The notes: generated by a model from the letters alone, not told the origin. A stretch of DNA of 64,000 nt from Novipirellula artificiosorum (GCF_007860135.1 NZ_SJPV01000001.1:62001-126000), one strand, 5' to 3'; positions 11,097-20,210 are shown, numbered from the stretch's first letter. Translations and numbers: made by a program.

Positions 11097-11723
11097 GTGA
11101 TTGTTACGATTACAGGAAAATTGGTTCGCGTGGGCGAAACGGCGGTGGTCATTGAATCGATGCCTTTTGAATACGAGGTCTTGGTCGCTGATTTTACTCG
11201 CAGACAACTGCAGGGGAAAATCGGTGAGCAAGCTCGACTGCATACGCTTGAATACATCGAGGGGAATGCGGCCCAGGGGGGACGGTTGACGCCGCGGTTG
11301 ATCGGGTTTCTTTCGGAGCCTGAGCGACAGTTCTTCGACCTGTTTTGCAGCGTTGATGGCGTCGGCGTCAAGAAGGCACTTCGGGCCATGGTTCGACCGG
11401 TCAAGGAGTTGGCCGTTTTGATCGAACAGCAAGACGCCAAAGCTCTGTCGGCGTTGCCGGGGGTTGGCCCCGCCACCAGCGAACGCGTGATCGCCAAGCT
11501 ACGGCGAAAGATGCCTCGATTTGCCTTGATGGTCGATCGCGATGGTGTCGGCGAAACGGCAGAACTTGGCTCTCAAGTCGTCAGCGAAACCTTCGATGCA
11601 TTGGTCACGCTTGGACACAGCGAAGCCGACGCACGAAAATTGGTCGACGACGCGATCGCGAGTGGCAAGAAGTTTAAGGATACGGAATCGTTGCTTACCG
11701 CGATCTATCAACGCTCTCATTGA
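11097..11723 (+). CDS. ruvA: Holliday junction branch migration protein RuvA
   Basis: RuvA tetramers hold the four-way junction while the RuvB motor drives branch migration in recombination and repair. The 208 residues match the usual family length. The N-terminal OB-fold begins MIVTITG. Two helix-hairpin-helix motifs are visible ([10 protein letters not shown] and [13 protein letters not shown]), and the C-terminal three-helix domain that contacts RuvB covers about residues 150-205 ([14 protein letters not shown]). The start is GTG, chosen because AAGGGAAG sits seven bases upstream and the protein then begins exactly at the OB-fold. No ruvB or ruvC lies next to it. Confidence 0.97.
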   Translation: MIVTITGKLVRVGETAVVIESMPFEYEVLVADFTRRQLQGKIGEQARLHTLEYIEGNAAQGGRLTPRLIGFLSEPERQFFDLFCSVDGVGVKKALRAMVRPVKELAVLIEQQDAKALSALPGVGPATSERVIAKLRRKMPRFALMVDRDGVGETAELGSQVVSETFDALVTLGHSEADARKLVDDAIASGKKFKDTESLLTAIYQRSH

Positions 11724-11795
11724 TACTCAGTTGATTCGCAGACCGCACTGCGATGGCAAAACATACCCCTCACTTCAAGCTGATCGGAGTAGAAA

Positions 11796-12518
11796 ATGAA
11801 CATCCATCGATTACCTTCCCTTCCGTCGCGCGGCATGACTCGCAACGTAACGGTTTGCCAAGCCGCCGTGCTCGCCTTGTCGGTGCTGCTGGTCACTGGC
11901 AACATGTACGCTGAGGAGACCACGAGCCAGTTGCAGGCCGACCCCGAGGGTTGGATCGACCTGATGCCATCGGCAGACTTAAATGGGTGGTACCGTGTCA
12001 CGGTTCCCCCGGGTGGCGAATTGGGACGCGCACAATGGCATGTCGATCGGGACAACGGTTTGCTCATTTGTGATGGCGATGGAGGCCACGATATGCTGTT
12101 GACCGAAACAGAGTACGGCGACGCGATCTTCCATTTTGAGTTTCGCTACACCGTGGTGGAAGGCAAAACGGGGTACAACAGTGGCGCTTACGTCCGCAAT
12201 TCCAAGAATGGCGAGATTTGGCATCAAGCCCAATTCGGCGATGGTCGTGATGGTTACCTATTCGGCGTGACCCCCAGCCCCGAAGGCAAACCCAAATTCT
12301 TCCGCTTGAAGGACCAGGTCACCGAGGGGCGAGTCAAACCAGCGGGACAATGGAATACGATGGAAATGACGGCCAAAGGCGAGAAGATCTCACTGTGGGT
12401 CAACGGCGAAATGACGTGCGAATTTGAAACCTGCGGGCGCGCTCAAGGCCATCTTGGGCTTGAAGGCGAAGGCTACCGAATTGAATTCCGCAACCTCAAA
12501 CTCAAGCCGCTACCGTAA
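11796..12518 (+). CDS. DUF1080 (3-keto-disaccharide hydrolase-like) secreted protein
   Basis: 240 residues. The N-terminus carries basic residues and then a hydrophobic stretch (about residues 23-37), consistent with a signal peptide. The mature part is a single jelly-roll domain of the DUF1080/LamG-like type, with WIDLM near the start, NSGAYVRN in the middle, and a closing IEFRNLKLKPLP. Family members act on disaccharide derivatives or bind carbohydrate outside the cytoplasm; the substrate cannot be read from sequence. GGAG lies seven bases before the ATG. The gene stands alone, 72 bases after ruvA and convergent with aroK. Confidence 0.85.
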   Translation: MNIHRLPSLPSRGMTRNVTVCQAAVLALSVLLVTGNMYAEETTSQLQADPEGWIDLMPSADLNGWYRVTVPPGGELGRAQWHVDRDNGLLICDGDGGHDMLLTETEYGDAIFHFEFRYTVVEGKTGYNSGAYVRNSKNGEIWHQAQFGDGRDGYLFGVTPSPEGKPKFFRLKDQVTEGRVKPAGQWNTMEMTAKGEKISLWVNGEMTCEFETCGRAQGHLGLEGEGYRIEFRNLKLKPLP

Positions 12519-12547
12519 GCAATCAGGGATCGTCGCGCTGCGTTCAG

Positions 12548-13048
12548 CTAGAGTTGACGCTCAATCTCGGCAGCGACCGCTTCAATCGACCGTGAGTCGG
12601 TGTCAATGGTCTTGTGCGCAATTCGCTCGTACAAGGGAGTCCGTCGCTCGAGGACCTCGACCACCTCATCGGTGAAGCTCTTGGTACCCGTTAGCGATGG
12701 CCGCTGGTCGTCACCACCGATCCGCTCGACGATCGTTCGTGGTGACGCCTTCAACCAAAAGACGGGGCCCGCCTCGCGCAACACGCCAAAGTTGCTCTCT
12801 CGCTCAATCACACCGCCGCCACAATCGATGACCAACCCGTCACGTGCTGCAAACGTGCGGACGATTTCTTCCTCAAGATCGCGAAAGCCTGCCCACCCTT
12901 GCTGCTCGACGATTTCGGGAACCGATTTGCCCGCTTTCTTGATCAATTCCGCATCCAAACTGACCACTTCCAGCCCGAGTGCATCGGCGAGCAACTTCGC
13001 AACGGCACTCTTGCCTGTTCCTCGATATCCAACCAAGACCACGTTCAT
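12548..13048 (-). CDS. aroK: Shikimate kinase
   Basis: Phosphorylates shikimate to shikimate 3-phosphate with ATP in the chorismate pathway, in the cytoplasm. 166 residues, the normal length. The P-loop GYRGTGKS is at residues 7-14, D32 with E34 fills the DxD position, FRD holds the shikimate-binding arginine (R56), and GGG is at 77-79. The lid carries RPSLTG. Its ATG overlaps the stop of the upstream gene aroE by four bases (ATGA), so the two are probably translationally coupled. Confidence 0.95.
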   Translation of the reverse strand: MNVVLVGYRGTGKSAVAKLLADALGLEVVSLDAELIKKAGKSVPEIVEQQGWAGFRDLEEEIVRTFAARDGLVIDCGGGVIERESNFGVLREAGPVFWLKASPRTIVERIGGDDQRPSLTGTKSFTDEVVEVLERRTPLYERIAHKTIDTDSRSIEAVAAEIERQL

Positions 13049-13902
13049 AGACTCGCCTCCACCACTTGTCGCATCACATCGCGAGGTGCCTTTTGCCCTG
13101 TCCAGAGTTCGAACTGAACGTAAGCTTGCCCCAAGAACATCTCCAACCCCTGAATGGAGATACCGCCGGCCGCCTCCGTTTCCTTCAACAGCTTTGTTTG
13201 CCGTGGATTGTAAACGGCATCAAAAACGACCAATCCCTTCCTCAGCAATTCAGCCGGTACAAGGCTGGCATCTTCCTTGGGGTGCATGCCCACGGGAGAA
13301 CAGTGCATCACAATATCCGCTTTCGCAATTTGGTCTCCGAGCGTGTCGTTGGTCATTTCAACCCCGACGACCTTGGCTCGCCCACGCAGTTGGGCATCGG
13401 CGACCAAACGGTCCCGTTCGTCCTTCACGACACCCAGAATTGACAGTTCGGCCGGTGGCGCTTCGCAGGCAAGCGTGACGGCGATGGCACGCGCCGCGCC
13501 GCCCGATCCCAGGACCAGCACCTGTTTTCCTTCCGGATCCGCCCCCGCGTCTCGCAAAGCATTCAGCGCTCCGAGTCCATCGGAGTTGTATCCAATCAAT
13601 TTTCCGTTGTCATTGACAACCGTGTTGATGCAACCAATCCCCTGAGCCGTCGGGTCGACCTCATCCACATTGAGCATGGCTTCGACTTTATGAGGAATCG
13701 TCACGGACAATCCTCGATACCCCATCGCTCGTACACCCTCGAGTGCCTTGCCCACTTGGCCCGGCTCGACATCATGAGCCACGTAGACGTAGGGAAGTCC
13801 GAGTTTCTCGAACGCCGCATTGTGGATTGCGGGAGAGAGGGAATGGCCGACCGGGTGCCCAAACAGGGCACAAACCGTCGTCTTGGCGTCAATCGCAGGC
13901 AT
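13045..13902 (-). CDS. aroE: Shikimate dehydrogenase
   Basis: Reduces 3-dehydroshikimate to shikimate with NADPH, one step before the coupled shikimate kinase. With the start at MPAID the protein has 285 residues, a normal AroE. SLSP (21-24) binds substrate, K72 in VTIPHK and D108 in NSDG form the catalytic pair, and GSGGAARA (132-139) is the nucleotide loop. The frame stays open for 54 more codons upstream, but that stretch is Arg/Pro-rich and unlike AroE, so the ATG at 13902 was chosen. Confidence 0.95.
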   Translation of the reverse strand: MPAIDAKTTVCALFGHPVGHSLSPAIHNAAFEKLGLPYVYVAHDVEPGQVGKALEGVRAMGYRGLSVTIPHKVEAMLNVDEVDPTAQGIGCINTVVNDNGKLIGYNSDGLGALNALRDAGADPEGKQVLVLGSGGAARAIAVTLACEAPPAELSILGVVKDERDRLVADAQLRGRAKVVGVEMTNDTLGDQIAKADIVMHCSPVGMHPKEDASLVPAELLRKGLVVFDAVYNPRQTKLLKETEAAGGISIQGLEMFLGQAYVQFELWTGQKAPRDVMRQVVEASL

Positions 13903-14166
13903 CAAACAACTCGCACGAAAAGAGAAAGACACGATGGGTCGCAATGGGGCGACCACGATGCTTGCCCGTTGGGTTATCGGGAGCAGCGACAGTTTAGGGG
14001 GCCGCTGCGGTCCGATCAACCGACGGCTACCGCTCACGCGGCATGCCCCGCAAGTCGGATGCACCGATCCCCACCCATGCGAACTCGCGTGCTAAAATGC
14101 GAACAATAAAAAGCACCGAGCTCTTTCCGTGTCAAAAATCGATAAAAATCGTTGAGGAGAAGTTCC

Positions 14167-14688
14167 ATGAGTCGTCCGTTCCTACTACTGCTAGCGGGTC
14201 TGATCCTCGTCCTCTGTGAACCTGCGATCGGCAAAGATCCTTCCGCTAAAAACAAAGAGACTTCCGCCAAAAAAACGACGGGCGACGCGAAACGATTGCA
14301 GGGGACATGGATGGCAGACCTCGAGCCTGGGTTGCAGGGTCGCCTTGTCCTCGATGGCAGCACGCTGCTTTACGTCCACATCAACGACCGACGCGAAACG
14401 GTGATTTGGGATGGGCACTTCGCCGTCAATGAGCAGACCACTCCCAAACAAATGGATTGGACGCCTCTACGGCGTCGAGAAAAGAGCCCTCAGGCGAGTT
14501 TGGCCATCTATCGACTCGAAGGTGATTTATTACTGCTGATTGGCAGCACCGAATCCGAACGTCCCGTCGCGTTTTACTCAGGCGGAGGAGATACTCGGCC
14601 CAAAACCGTCATCTTTCATCGCGCTCAAGCCAACTCGAAACAGCGTTTGACCTCCGAGGGTCGCAGCAAAAAGCGGTCAGCGGAATAG
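14167..14688 (+). CDS. Small secreted TIGR03067-like protein
   Basis: 173 residues. A clear signal peptide (MSRPFLLLLAGLILVLCEPAIG) is followed by a Lys/Ser linker and a beta-rich domain that opens with LQGTWMADL, the hallmark of the small planctomycete TIGR03067/lipocalin-like domain. Its function is unknown. GAGGAG six bases before the ATG at 14167 decides this start over the TTG fifteen bases earlier. It is followed at 20 bases by the GH97-like gene and may share its transcript. Confidence 0.7.
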   Translation: MSRPFLLLLAGLILVLCEPAIGKDPSAKNKETSAKKTTGDAKRLQGTWMADLEPGLQGRLVLDGSTLLYVHINDRRETVIWDGHFAVNEQTTPKQMDWTPLRRREKSPQASLAIYRLEGDLLLLIGSTESERPVAFYSGGGDTRPKTVIFHRAQANSKQRLTSEGRSKKRSAE

Positions 14689-14708
14689 CCACTTCGAAAG
14701 GGGACGCG

Positions 14709-16760
14709 ATGAGGTTAAGATCCACGCTCTCGCATTCGAAAGACAAGAAGAAAACGACCATGAGAATTCGATTCTACTGCTTCCTTGTTGCTGTTTCGCT
14801 GAGCACATCCCTTGTCGTCGGCCAACCGGTTGAGGTGCCAAGCCCTAACTCACGTATCGCGGCAACGTTGAGCCTTGTCGAAGGCGTGCCCCACTGGCAA
14901 GTTGTCGCACTGGGGCAGCCACTTCTTGAGCCGGGCAAATTGGGGCTACATTTCGCCGACGGGAATCTCGGACCGTTGCATACCCTCGCGGTCACCACCC
15001 GATCGATCGATGAGACCATCGAAACCACTTGGGGAAAGTTTTCCCAGTACGCGAACCGTTGCAATGAACTCACTTGGACGTTACGAGAGACGACAGCGAC
15101 CGCACGAACGCTTCAAATCATCCTTCGTGCTTATGATGACGGCATCGCGGTTCGCTATCGGCTTCCCGAGCACAGTGGATGGGATTCCACGATTCGGCTG
15201 GCGGACGATCTGACGGAATATTGTTTTTCGGAGGATGCCACGGGTTGGTGCTATGCAGGGGAGCATGACCCGATCGGACCGCAACCGCTTAGCCGCTTTC
15301 ATCAAAGCGAAAAGATCGCGGCTCGATTGCCGTTGGTGGTACAGTTTCCATCTGGGCTGCATGCGGCGGTCATGGAGGCGGCAATCGAACACATCGCTCC
15401 GATGGATTTGGTTGCTCTAGAAGGTCGTGACTCATCGTTCCGAACCCATTTCGCCGCATCGACCTTGGCGAGTGGCGGGGTCACCAGTTGGCGGACCCTG
15501 CTCGTCGGCAAATCCGCTGGCGATCTGCTGACTTCTCCCCTGCTGGAGTGTCTGAATCCAGCCTGTGCCATCGAGGACACCGATTGGATCCAACCAGGGC
15601 TGGCGATGTGGGATTGGCGAGCTTGGGGAGCAACGACCGACGATGGATTCACCTATGGATTGGATATGCCCAGTTGGCGGCGATTTGTCGATTTCGCGGC
15701 AACTCACGGTATCGGCTACCTGGTCTTGGATGCCGGGTGGTATGGGCTGGAATTTGAAGCCACCTCCGATCCTCGAACCAGTCGTCCCTACTTGCTTGTC
15801 CAACCCGACCCAAAGAGTCCTCGGCTCGTTCCGCAGGACCCACCGGCGAATTGGCAGGACCCCACAGATATTCCGGAACTGATCCGATACGCAAGAGACA
15901 AGGAAGTGGGCATCATTTTGTACTTCAACGATATCGCTCGGGTGAACTTCCCCTTCGACGAGACGCTGGCGCTTTACCAGAAATGGGGGGCCGCTGGAAT
16001 CAAGTACGGATTCATGAAGGGCAATGGACAGAAGAAGGTGCTCGACACGCGAATGATTGTCAAAAAATGCGCCGAGCATCAGTTACTTTGCGATTTCCAC
16101 GACGATCCGATTCCACCTTCGGGGGATCAACGTACGTACCCCAATTATGTGACGCGCGAGTTCTGTCATTCCCAATCCGATGCGCTTCGTTCCTTTTCAC
16201 CAAGTGATTTTTGTGAGCAAGTGTTTGTGAACATGCTGGCGGGACCGTTGGACATGTGCAATGGACTCTACACCTTGGAAAACCCCGCACGAGACCGGCC
16301 GAAGGTCTTCATGAATGTCGATTCGACGGTCGTAGCCGAAACCGCGCGTGTGATGATTGTTTTCTCGGGACTGTCGATTTTGCCCGATTGTCCGGAGGCT
16401 TACGAAGCCAAGGCCGACCTGTTTGAGTTTCTTGGCAAGCTGCCGATGACTTGGCAAGAAACACGAATCCTGCATGGTAAAATTGGCCATTTCATCACGA
16501 CCGCGCGGCGCAGCGGTAGCGAATGGTTCATCGCATCGGCAACGAACGAGCAGTCACGCAGCTTGCCCATCAAGCTTGATTTCCTGGAACCGAATCAAAC
16601 CTACACCGCAACCCTGTACGAAGATGCGCCCGACGCTGATTACCTCCACAATCGTGAAGCTTATCGGATCCGAAGGATCGAAGTGAAACAGGGCGACAAG
16701 ATCGATGCAACGATGGCTCCCGGTGGCGGACACTGCGTATGGATCCGCAGAACCCAGTAG
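14709..16760 (+). CDS. Glycoside hydrolase family 97-like enzyme, secreted
   Basis: GH97 enzymes remove alpha-linked glucose or galactose in the periplasm. The 683 residues fit the family: signal peptide, N-terminal beta-super-sandwich (about residues 40-300, including DDGIAVRYRLP), a TIM-barrel (about 300-590, with WDWRAWG, LVLDAGWYG and FHDDP) and a C-terminal beta-sandwich. The RTYPN.VTRE motif is present, but the residues after the RE (FCHSQ) differ from the REGxxGxE that I recall as usual for the family. The start is uncertain: ATG 14709 has AAAGGGG upstream, while ATG 14760 begins directly at the signal peptide. Substrate not assigned. Confidence 0.85.
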   Translation: MRLRSTLSHSKDKKKTTMRIRFYCFLVAVSLSTSLVVGQPVEVPSPNSRIAATLSLVEGVPHWQVVALGQPLLEPGKLGLHFADGNLGPLHTLAVTTRSIDETIETTWGKFSQYANRCNELTWTLRETTATARTLQIILRAYDDGIAVRYRLPEHSGWDSTIRLADDLTEYCFSEDATGWCYAGEHDPIGPQPLSRFHQSEKIAARLPLVVQFPSGLHAAVMEAAIEHIAPMDLVALEGRDSSFRTHFAASTLASGGVTSWRTLLVGKSAGDLLTSPLLECLNPACAIEDTDWIQPGLAMWDWRAWGATTDDGFTYGLDMPSWRRFVDFAATHGIGYLVLDAGWYGLEFEATSDPRTSRPYLLVQPDPKSPRLVPQDPPANWQDPTDIPELIRYARDKEVGIILYFNDIARVNFPFDETLALYQKWGAAGIKYGFMKGNGQKKVLDTRMIVKKCAEHQLLCDFHDDPIPPSGDQRTYPNYVTREFCHSQSDALRSFSPSDFCEQVFVNMLAGPLDMCNGLYTLENPARDRPKVFMNVDSTVVAETARVMIVFSGLSILPDCPEAYEAKADLFEFLGKLPMTWQETRILHGKIGHFITTARRSGSEWFIASATNEQSRSLPIKLDFLEPNQTYTATLYEDAPDADYLHNREAYRIRRIEVKQGDKIDATMAPGGGHCVWIRRTQ

Positions 16761-16829
16761 CGTCTTCAGTTTTGTGGGGTGTTTTGCGTCCCCGAAGCCT
16801 AGCGGGAAGAATGGACATTGAACGAGAGC

Positions 16830-18095
16830 ATGGACCCCGACGACGACACGCAACGGAGCGACCAGCCGGAATCGTCGCGGGACGCCGGTTCGCTGCACGG
16901 GATTCGCGTGGCGCTTGCCGGACGCTTTGGATCGATGCTTCGCCGCGAAGCGGCCAACGTGCTGCGATCATTCGGTGCCGAAATTGTTGATCAAAAGGGG
17001 GCCGAACTCGATTGGGTGGTGATTGGCGCGGACCAATCTCCGCTGAGCGAAGCCGATTTATTGAGCGAGTCCACTCGACATGCCATCGCGCTGGGAACCT
17101 GTGAGTTGGTGCACGAAACGGGGTTGTGGCAAAGACTCGGACTGGTCGATCTTGAACCCTCGACGCGGCGTTACTACACACCCGCCATGTTGGCTCATCT
17201 GTTGGGCATCTCGGTACGCATCGTCCGACGCTGGCAACGGCTGGGATTGATCACCCCTGTCGAGACGCTCCATCGCCTGCCCTACTTTGATTTTGCCGAA
17301 GTCGCCACGGCCAAACGCTTAGCGAAATGGATCGCAGCCGGGGAAAGCGCCACGGTGATCGAGCAGCGATTGGTTGAGTGGGTCGAGTTGTTACCGAACA
17401 TACACCGACCTTTGGACCAATTGTCGATCTTGGTCGAAGGCAAGCAGGTGTTGCTGCGAGGCGGTGAAGGATTGATCGAGCCGGGCGGACAATTGCGGTT
17501 CGATTTTGATGCATTCGAGCAGGGAACGTTGAATGAGAAACAAATTAATGCATCGGCACCACCCCCGACCGTCTTGTCCATCGTTCGCGATAACAATACG
17601 TCCTTCCCGTACAACCTTGAGCAAGCGGATGGCGACGACGAAGACGAATTGATGTCAGCGGCATTCCAGGCAGAAGACGCTGGTGATTTGCAATTGGCAA
17701 TCGACTTTTATCACGCCATGCTTTCGCGGGATGGCCCCCATGCGGATCTTTGTTTTCAGCTCGGCGAACTGCTGTACCGCCGTGGCGAAGCGATTGCCGC
17801 CCGAGAACGCTATTACACTGCGATCGAATTGGATCCCGATTTCGTCGAAGCCAGAGCCAGTTTGGGGATTGTGCTTGCAGAGACCGACCAACAGGAATTG
17901 GCCGTCGCAGCGTTTCGCGGCGCGCTGGAAATTTTTCCGGACTACGCCGACGTTCACTATCACCTGGCCCGAACCCTTGACGACCTAGCACGCTGCGCCG
18001 AAGCAGTCAAACACTGGCGGCGGTTTTTGTCGTTGTACCCCGACAGCCCCTGGGCCGCAGAAGCTCGAATGCGGCTCGACGGTCTGGACGATTAG
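16830..18095 (+). CDS. BRCT-like + MerR-type HTH + TPR protein
   Basis: 421 residues with an unusual domain order. After a short polar tail, residues of about 25-105 resemble a BRCT domain (GIRVALAGRF, then VLRSFGAEIV, then LDWVVIGAD). Next comes a MerR-type helix-turn-helix (RRYYTPAMLAHLLGIS, RIVRRWQRLGLI) with a following wing, a short beta-rich segment, and at least three TPR units from about residue 275 to the end (ADLCFQLGELLYRRGE, ARASLGIVLAET, ADVHYHLARTLDDL). The likely role is transcription control or a DNA-linked scaffold. ATG 16830 is preferred over TTG 16818. No partner gene is obvious. Confidence 0.8.
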   Translation: MDPDDDTQRSDQPESSRDAGSLHGIRVALAGRFGSMLRREAANVLRSFGAEIVDQKGAELDWVVIGADQSPLSEADLLSESTRHAIALGTCELVHETGLWQRLGLVDLEPSTRRYYTPAMLAHLLGISVRIVRRWQRLGLITPVETLHRLPYFDFAEVATAKRLAKWIAAGESATVIEQRLVEWVELLPNIHRPLDQLSILVEGKQVLLRGGEGLIEPGGQLRFDFDAFEQGTLNEKQINASAPPPTVLSIVRDNNTSFPYNLEQADGDDEDELMSAAFQAEDAGDLQLAIDFYHAMLSRDGPHADLCFQLGELLYRRGEAIAARERYYTAIELDPDFVEARASLGIVLAETDQQELAVAAFRGALEIFPDYADVHYHLARTLDDLARCAEAVKHWRRFLSLYPDSPWAAEARMRLDGLDD

Positions 18096-18113
18096 TGTCT
18101 AAGCCGGACTATT

Positions 18114-18186
18114 CGTTGGAGTGGTAGGCTTTAGCCGATTGCGTACGGGATCCTTGCTGAATCGGCTAAAGCCTACGACTCCAACG
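18114..18186. repeat. Long palindromic hairpin, 27-base arms
   Basis: The arms 18114-18140 and 18160-18186 are reverse complements with a single mismatch around a 19-base loop. The core reads TAGGCTTTAGCCGATT. It lies 18 bases after the stop of the BRCT-MerR-TPR gene and could act as a transcription terminator or mRNA-stabilising structure. Its look is that of a dispersed REP-type unit. Confidence 0.85.
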
Positions 18187-18398
18187 TGCGCAGTCTGTTT
18201 TTTACTCAATCGATGTAAGCTGATTGCATACAAAGGGCTACGGGAAATATGTTTGGACTGATGAATAATCCTCCACGCCTGCCCCGCGATGACCAGAAGA
18301 AACGAGATAGTGAGTTCCTGGAGAATCCGGGCTAAGCGGAACATAACGCAGCGGAGCACCCAACCCGACAGGAAAGGTCGATTTTTTTGGAGGGACGC
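18187..18398. other. Intergenic stretch without a recognised gene
   Basis: Between the hairpin and the MITE-like element. No open frame here has family features or a convincing ribosome site. A run of seven T at 18382-18388 precedes the element. Confidence 0.6.
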
Positions 18399-18407
18399 GT
18401 TAAAACG

Positions 18408-18703
18408 GGCTCATCCGACGGAAGCGCGCGGAACCCAGACTCGAGGTTTTTTGGAGGTATGGCTCCGGTGTCCAATGATCTCTTAGAAAAGAGTCCCCGA
18501 CGGACGGTCGTCCGCCGGGAACCGGTAGCACCCTTGGCGCACCGTCGACCGGGATATCCCTTATCAAGTTGCACCTCTGCAGAGCTCCACTCCGTTTCTC
18601 CCGGCAACTGCACGATAACAAGTGAAAATAGCTCCTGCCAGCAATGATTGGACACCCGAGAGATGCCTCGAAAACCTCCTGCGCACGCTTCCGCCGGATG
18701 AGC
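18408..18703 (+). mobile_element. MITE-like element, copy 1 (296 bp)
   Basis: Ends carry terminal inverted repeats of about 23 bases (GGCTCATCCGRCGGAAGCG then YGCG, two mismatches), and similarity between the two ends continues imperfectly for about 65 bases, so the whole element could fold on itself. It is flanked by a perfect nine-base direct repeat GTTAAAACG (18399-18407 and 18704-18712), a target-site duplication. A second copy lies inverted at 25845-26141 with about seven differences. No transposase is encoded; a frame shared by both copies has no recognisable protein features. The right-hand duplication contains the stop codon of the adjacent kinase gene. Confidence 0.88.
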
Positions 18704-18704
18704 G

Positions 18705-20210
18705 TTAAAACGTCCCGATTTGACGCCGCGGTACATCGGCGAGTACGAGTGCCAGCGCTGTTCGCAACTCTCGGACCTTCAAGGGAAGCCCCAACATTTT
18801 TCGATTGGGGCCACGCGTTGCCGCCGCGATCAAATGGGTCTGTTTGCGGTCGATCAACAATACCGTTGGAATATCTCGAGTGGCTTCCTCTTCTGCAAAA
18901 CGATTGTGGGCTTCGATGGCGGCACTGCCGAGGTCCGAGGCTCCAAAGATCACCGCATCCGCAGGCCTTTCCTCGCCGGCCGCGAATCGTGATAACGCGC
19001 GATCGGGATCTTGAATGACTAACACGCGATACCCACGTGCCTTCAAACGATCACGCACCGCGTTTTGAAGCGTCGCCTTCGATTCGACGAACATGACCAC
19101 ATAGCCTTCCCCCTCATTGGACGGCAATTCATCGTCATCGTGATGTTCCGCCATCGGTTGATGGTAATCGCCACCGGCCGACCCGACGTCACCCCGTTCG
19201 AGCAGGGTGATCGCTTTTTTGATCTCGGCTTGCATCTCACCCGCGGACTGAAAGCGCTCGTTGACATTGTATCGCATCGACTTCTGCACAATTTGATTGG
19301 CGACACCGGGTACGTCCGGTACCAACGATGGCAACGGCGTGATATCGATGAAGCGATTGACATTCAGCCGAGCGAGTCGGTCGCGCGTTTCGATAAGCGC
19401 CGGCGTACCCGCCAGCATGTGGTAGAGCATGTTTCCCGCGAAGAAAACATCACTCCGCGGATCGTCTTTCCGAACCCCCGTCCCACGTTCGAGTGCTGCA
19501 TAGTCAATCGCCCGCGCGTTCGGGCAATCGGCAACCACATCGGGGTTGTTGCGATCGGCAAGCGCCGCAAGACCAAAGTCAACCAACTTGGCTTTGCCAT
19601 CGGTCGAGATCAACACATTCGACAACTTCAAGTCACGGTGTGAAATCCCCAACTGAGCAGCATGAGACAAGCCGGAACAGACATCATAGATGAGCTTGAG
19701 CGCCAAATCTGCGGGCAGTTTGCCTCGGACCTTCACCAATTCACGCAGCGTTTGCCCTTCGACAAACTCCATCACCAAGAACGGATGGCGGATGTCCGGG
19801 ACCACATCATAAATGCTGACAATGTTTGGATGTCGGAGTTTCAAGCCCATCCGACCTTCGCGTAAAAACTGCTCCAACTCCTTCGGCTCATCCCGAAATC
19901 GCTTGCGCAGGACCTTAACGGCGAAGACCTTATCGTCCTTGGACGCCCGATAGACCCGCGCAAAGGTCCCTGCTCCAATCAAATAGAGGACCTTGTATTC
20001 ACCGTAGTAGTAACCGGACCGGTCTCCCCGGAGGATCTTTTCGGTTTGCAGCGTGGTTACGATCCCCGCTCGCTGCATCGACTCGATGGTCGCAGCGAGC
20101 GAATGATTACCCGCACCATGCTCACTACGCACTCGATCGACCGCGCGGATGTCCGCTAAGCCAAGATCCTTGATCCGGAGGATGAATTGTTCGGGGGTCA
20201 GCGAACTCAT
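18705..20210 (-). CDS. Ser/Thr protein kinase with C-terminal receiver-like domain
   Basis: 501 residues. An N-terminal helical segment (1-70) precedes a complete Hanks-type kinase: glycine loop GAGTFARV (79-86), lysine K99 in FAVKV, HRDLKLSN (191-198), DFG (211-213) and a closing helix about residue 345. An acidic linker leads to a response-regulator-like fold (about 385-495: VVMFVES, ADAVIFGAS, PTVLLIDR, LPLKVREL). The usual phospho-acceptor Asp is replaced by Gly and the conserved Lys is missing, so this end is probably not phosphorylated in the standard way. There is no membrane segment, so the protein is cytoplasmic. Its stop lies in the target duplication of the MITE-like element. Confidence 0.92.
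   Translation of the reverse strand: MSSLTPEQFILRIKDLGLADIRAVDRVRSEHGAGNHSLAATIESMQRAGIVTTLQTEKILRGDRSGYYYGEYKVLYLIGAGTFARVYRASKDDKVFAVKVLRKRFRDEPKELEQFLREGRMGLKLRHPNIVSIYDVVPDIRHPFLVMEFVEGQTLRELVKVRGKLPADLALKLIYDVCSGLSHAAQLGISHRDLKLSNVLISTDGKAKLVDFGLAALADRNNPDVVADCPNARAIDYAALERGTGVRKDDPRSDVFFAGNMLYHMLAGTPALIETRDRLARLNVNRFIDITPLPSLVPDVPGVANQIVQKSMRYNVNERFQSAGEMQAEIKKAITLLERGDVGSAGGDYHQPMAEHHDDDELPSNEGEGYVVMFVESKATLQNAVRDRLKARGYRVLVIQDPDRALSRFAAGEERPADAVIFGASDLGSAAIEAHNRFAEEEATRDIPTVLLIDRKQTHLIAAATRGPNRKMLGLPLKVRELRTALALVLADVPRRQIGTF

Noticed and set aside
13903..14064. N-terminal extension of aroE
   Set aside because: The 54 extra residues are Arg/Pro-rich and unlike AroE; a normal start exists at 13902.
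18400..18690. Open frames of 62-134 codons inside both MITE-like copies
   Set aside because: They are conserved only because the DNA is duplicated; no transposase or other family features are visible.
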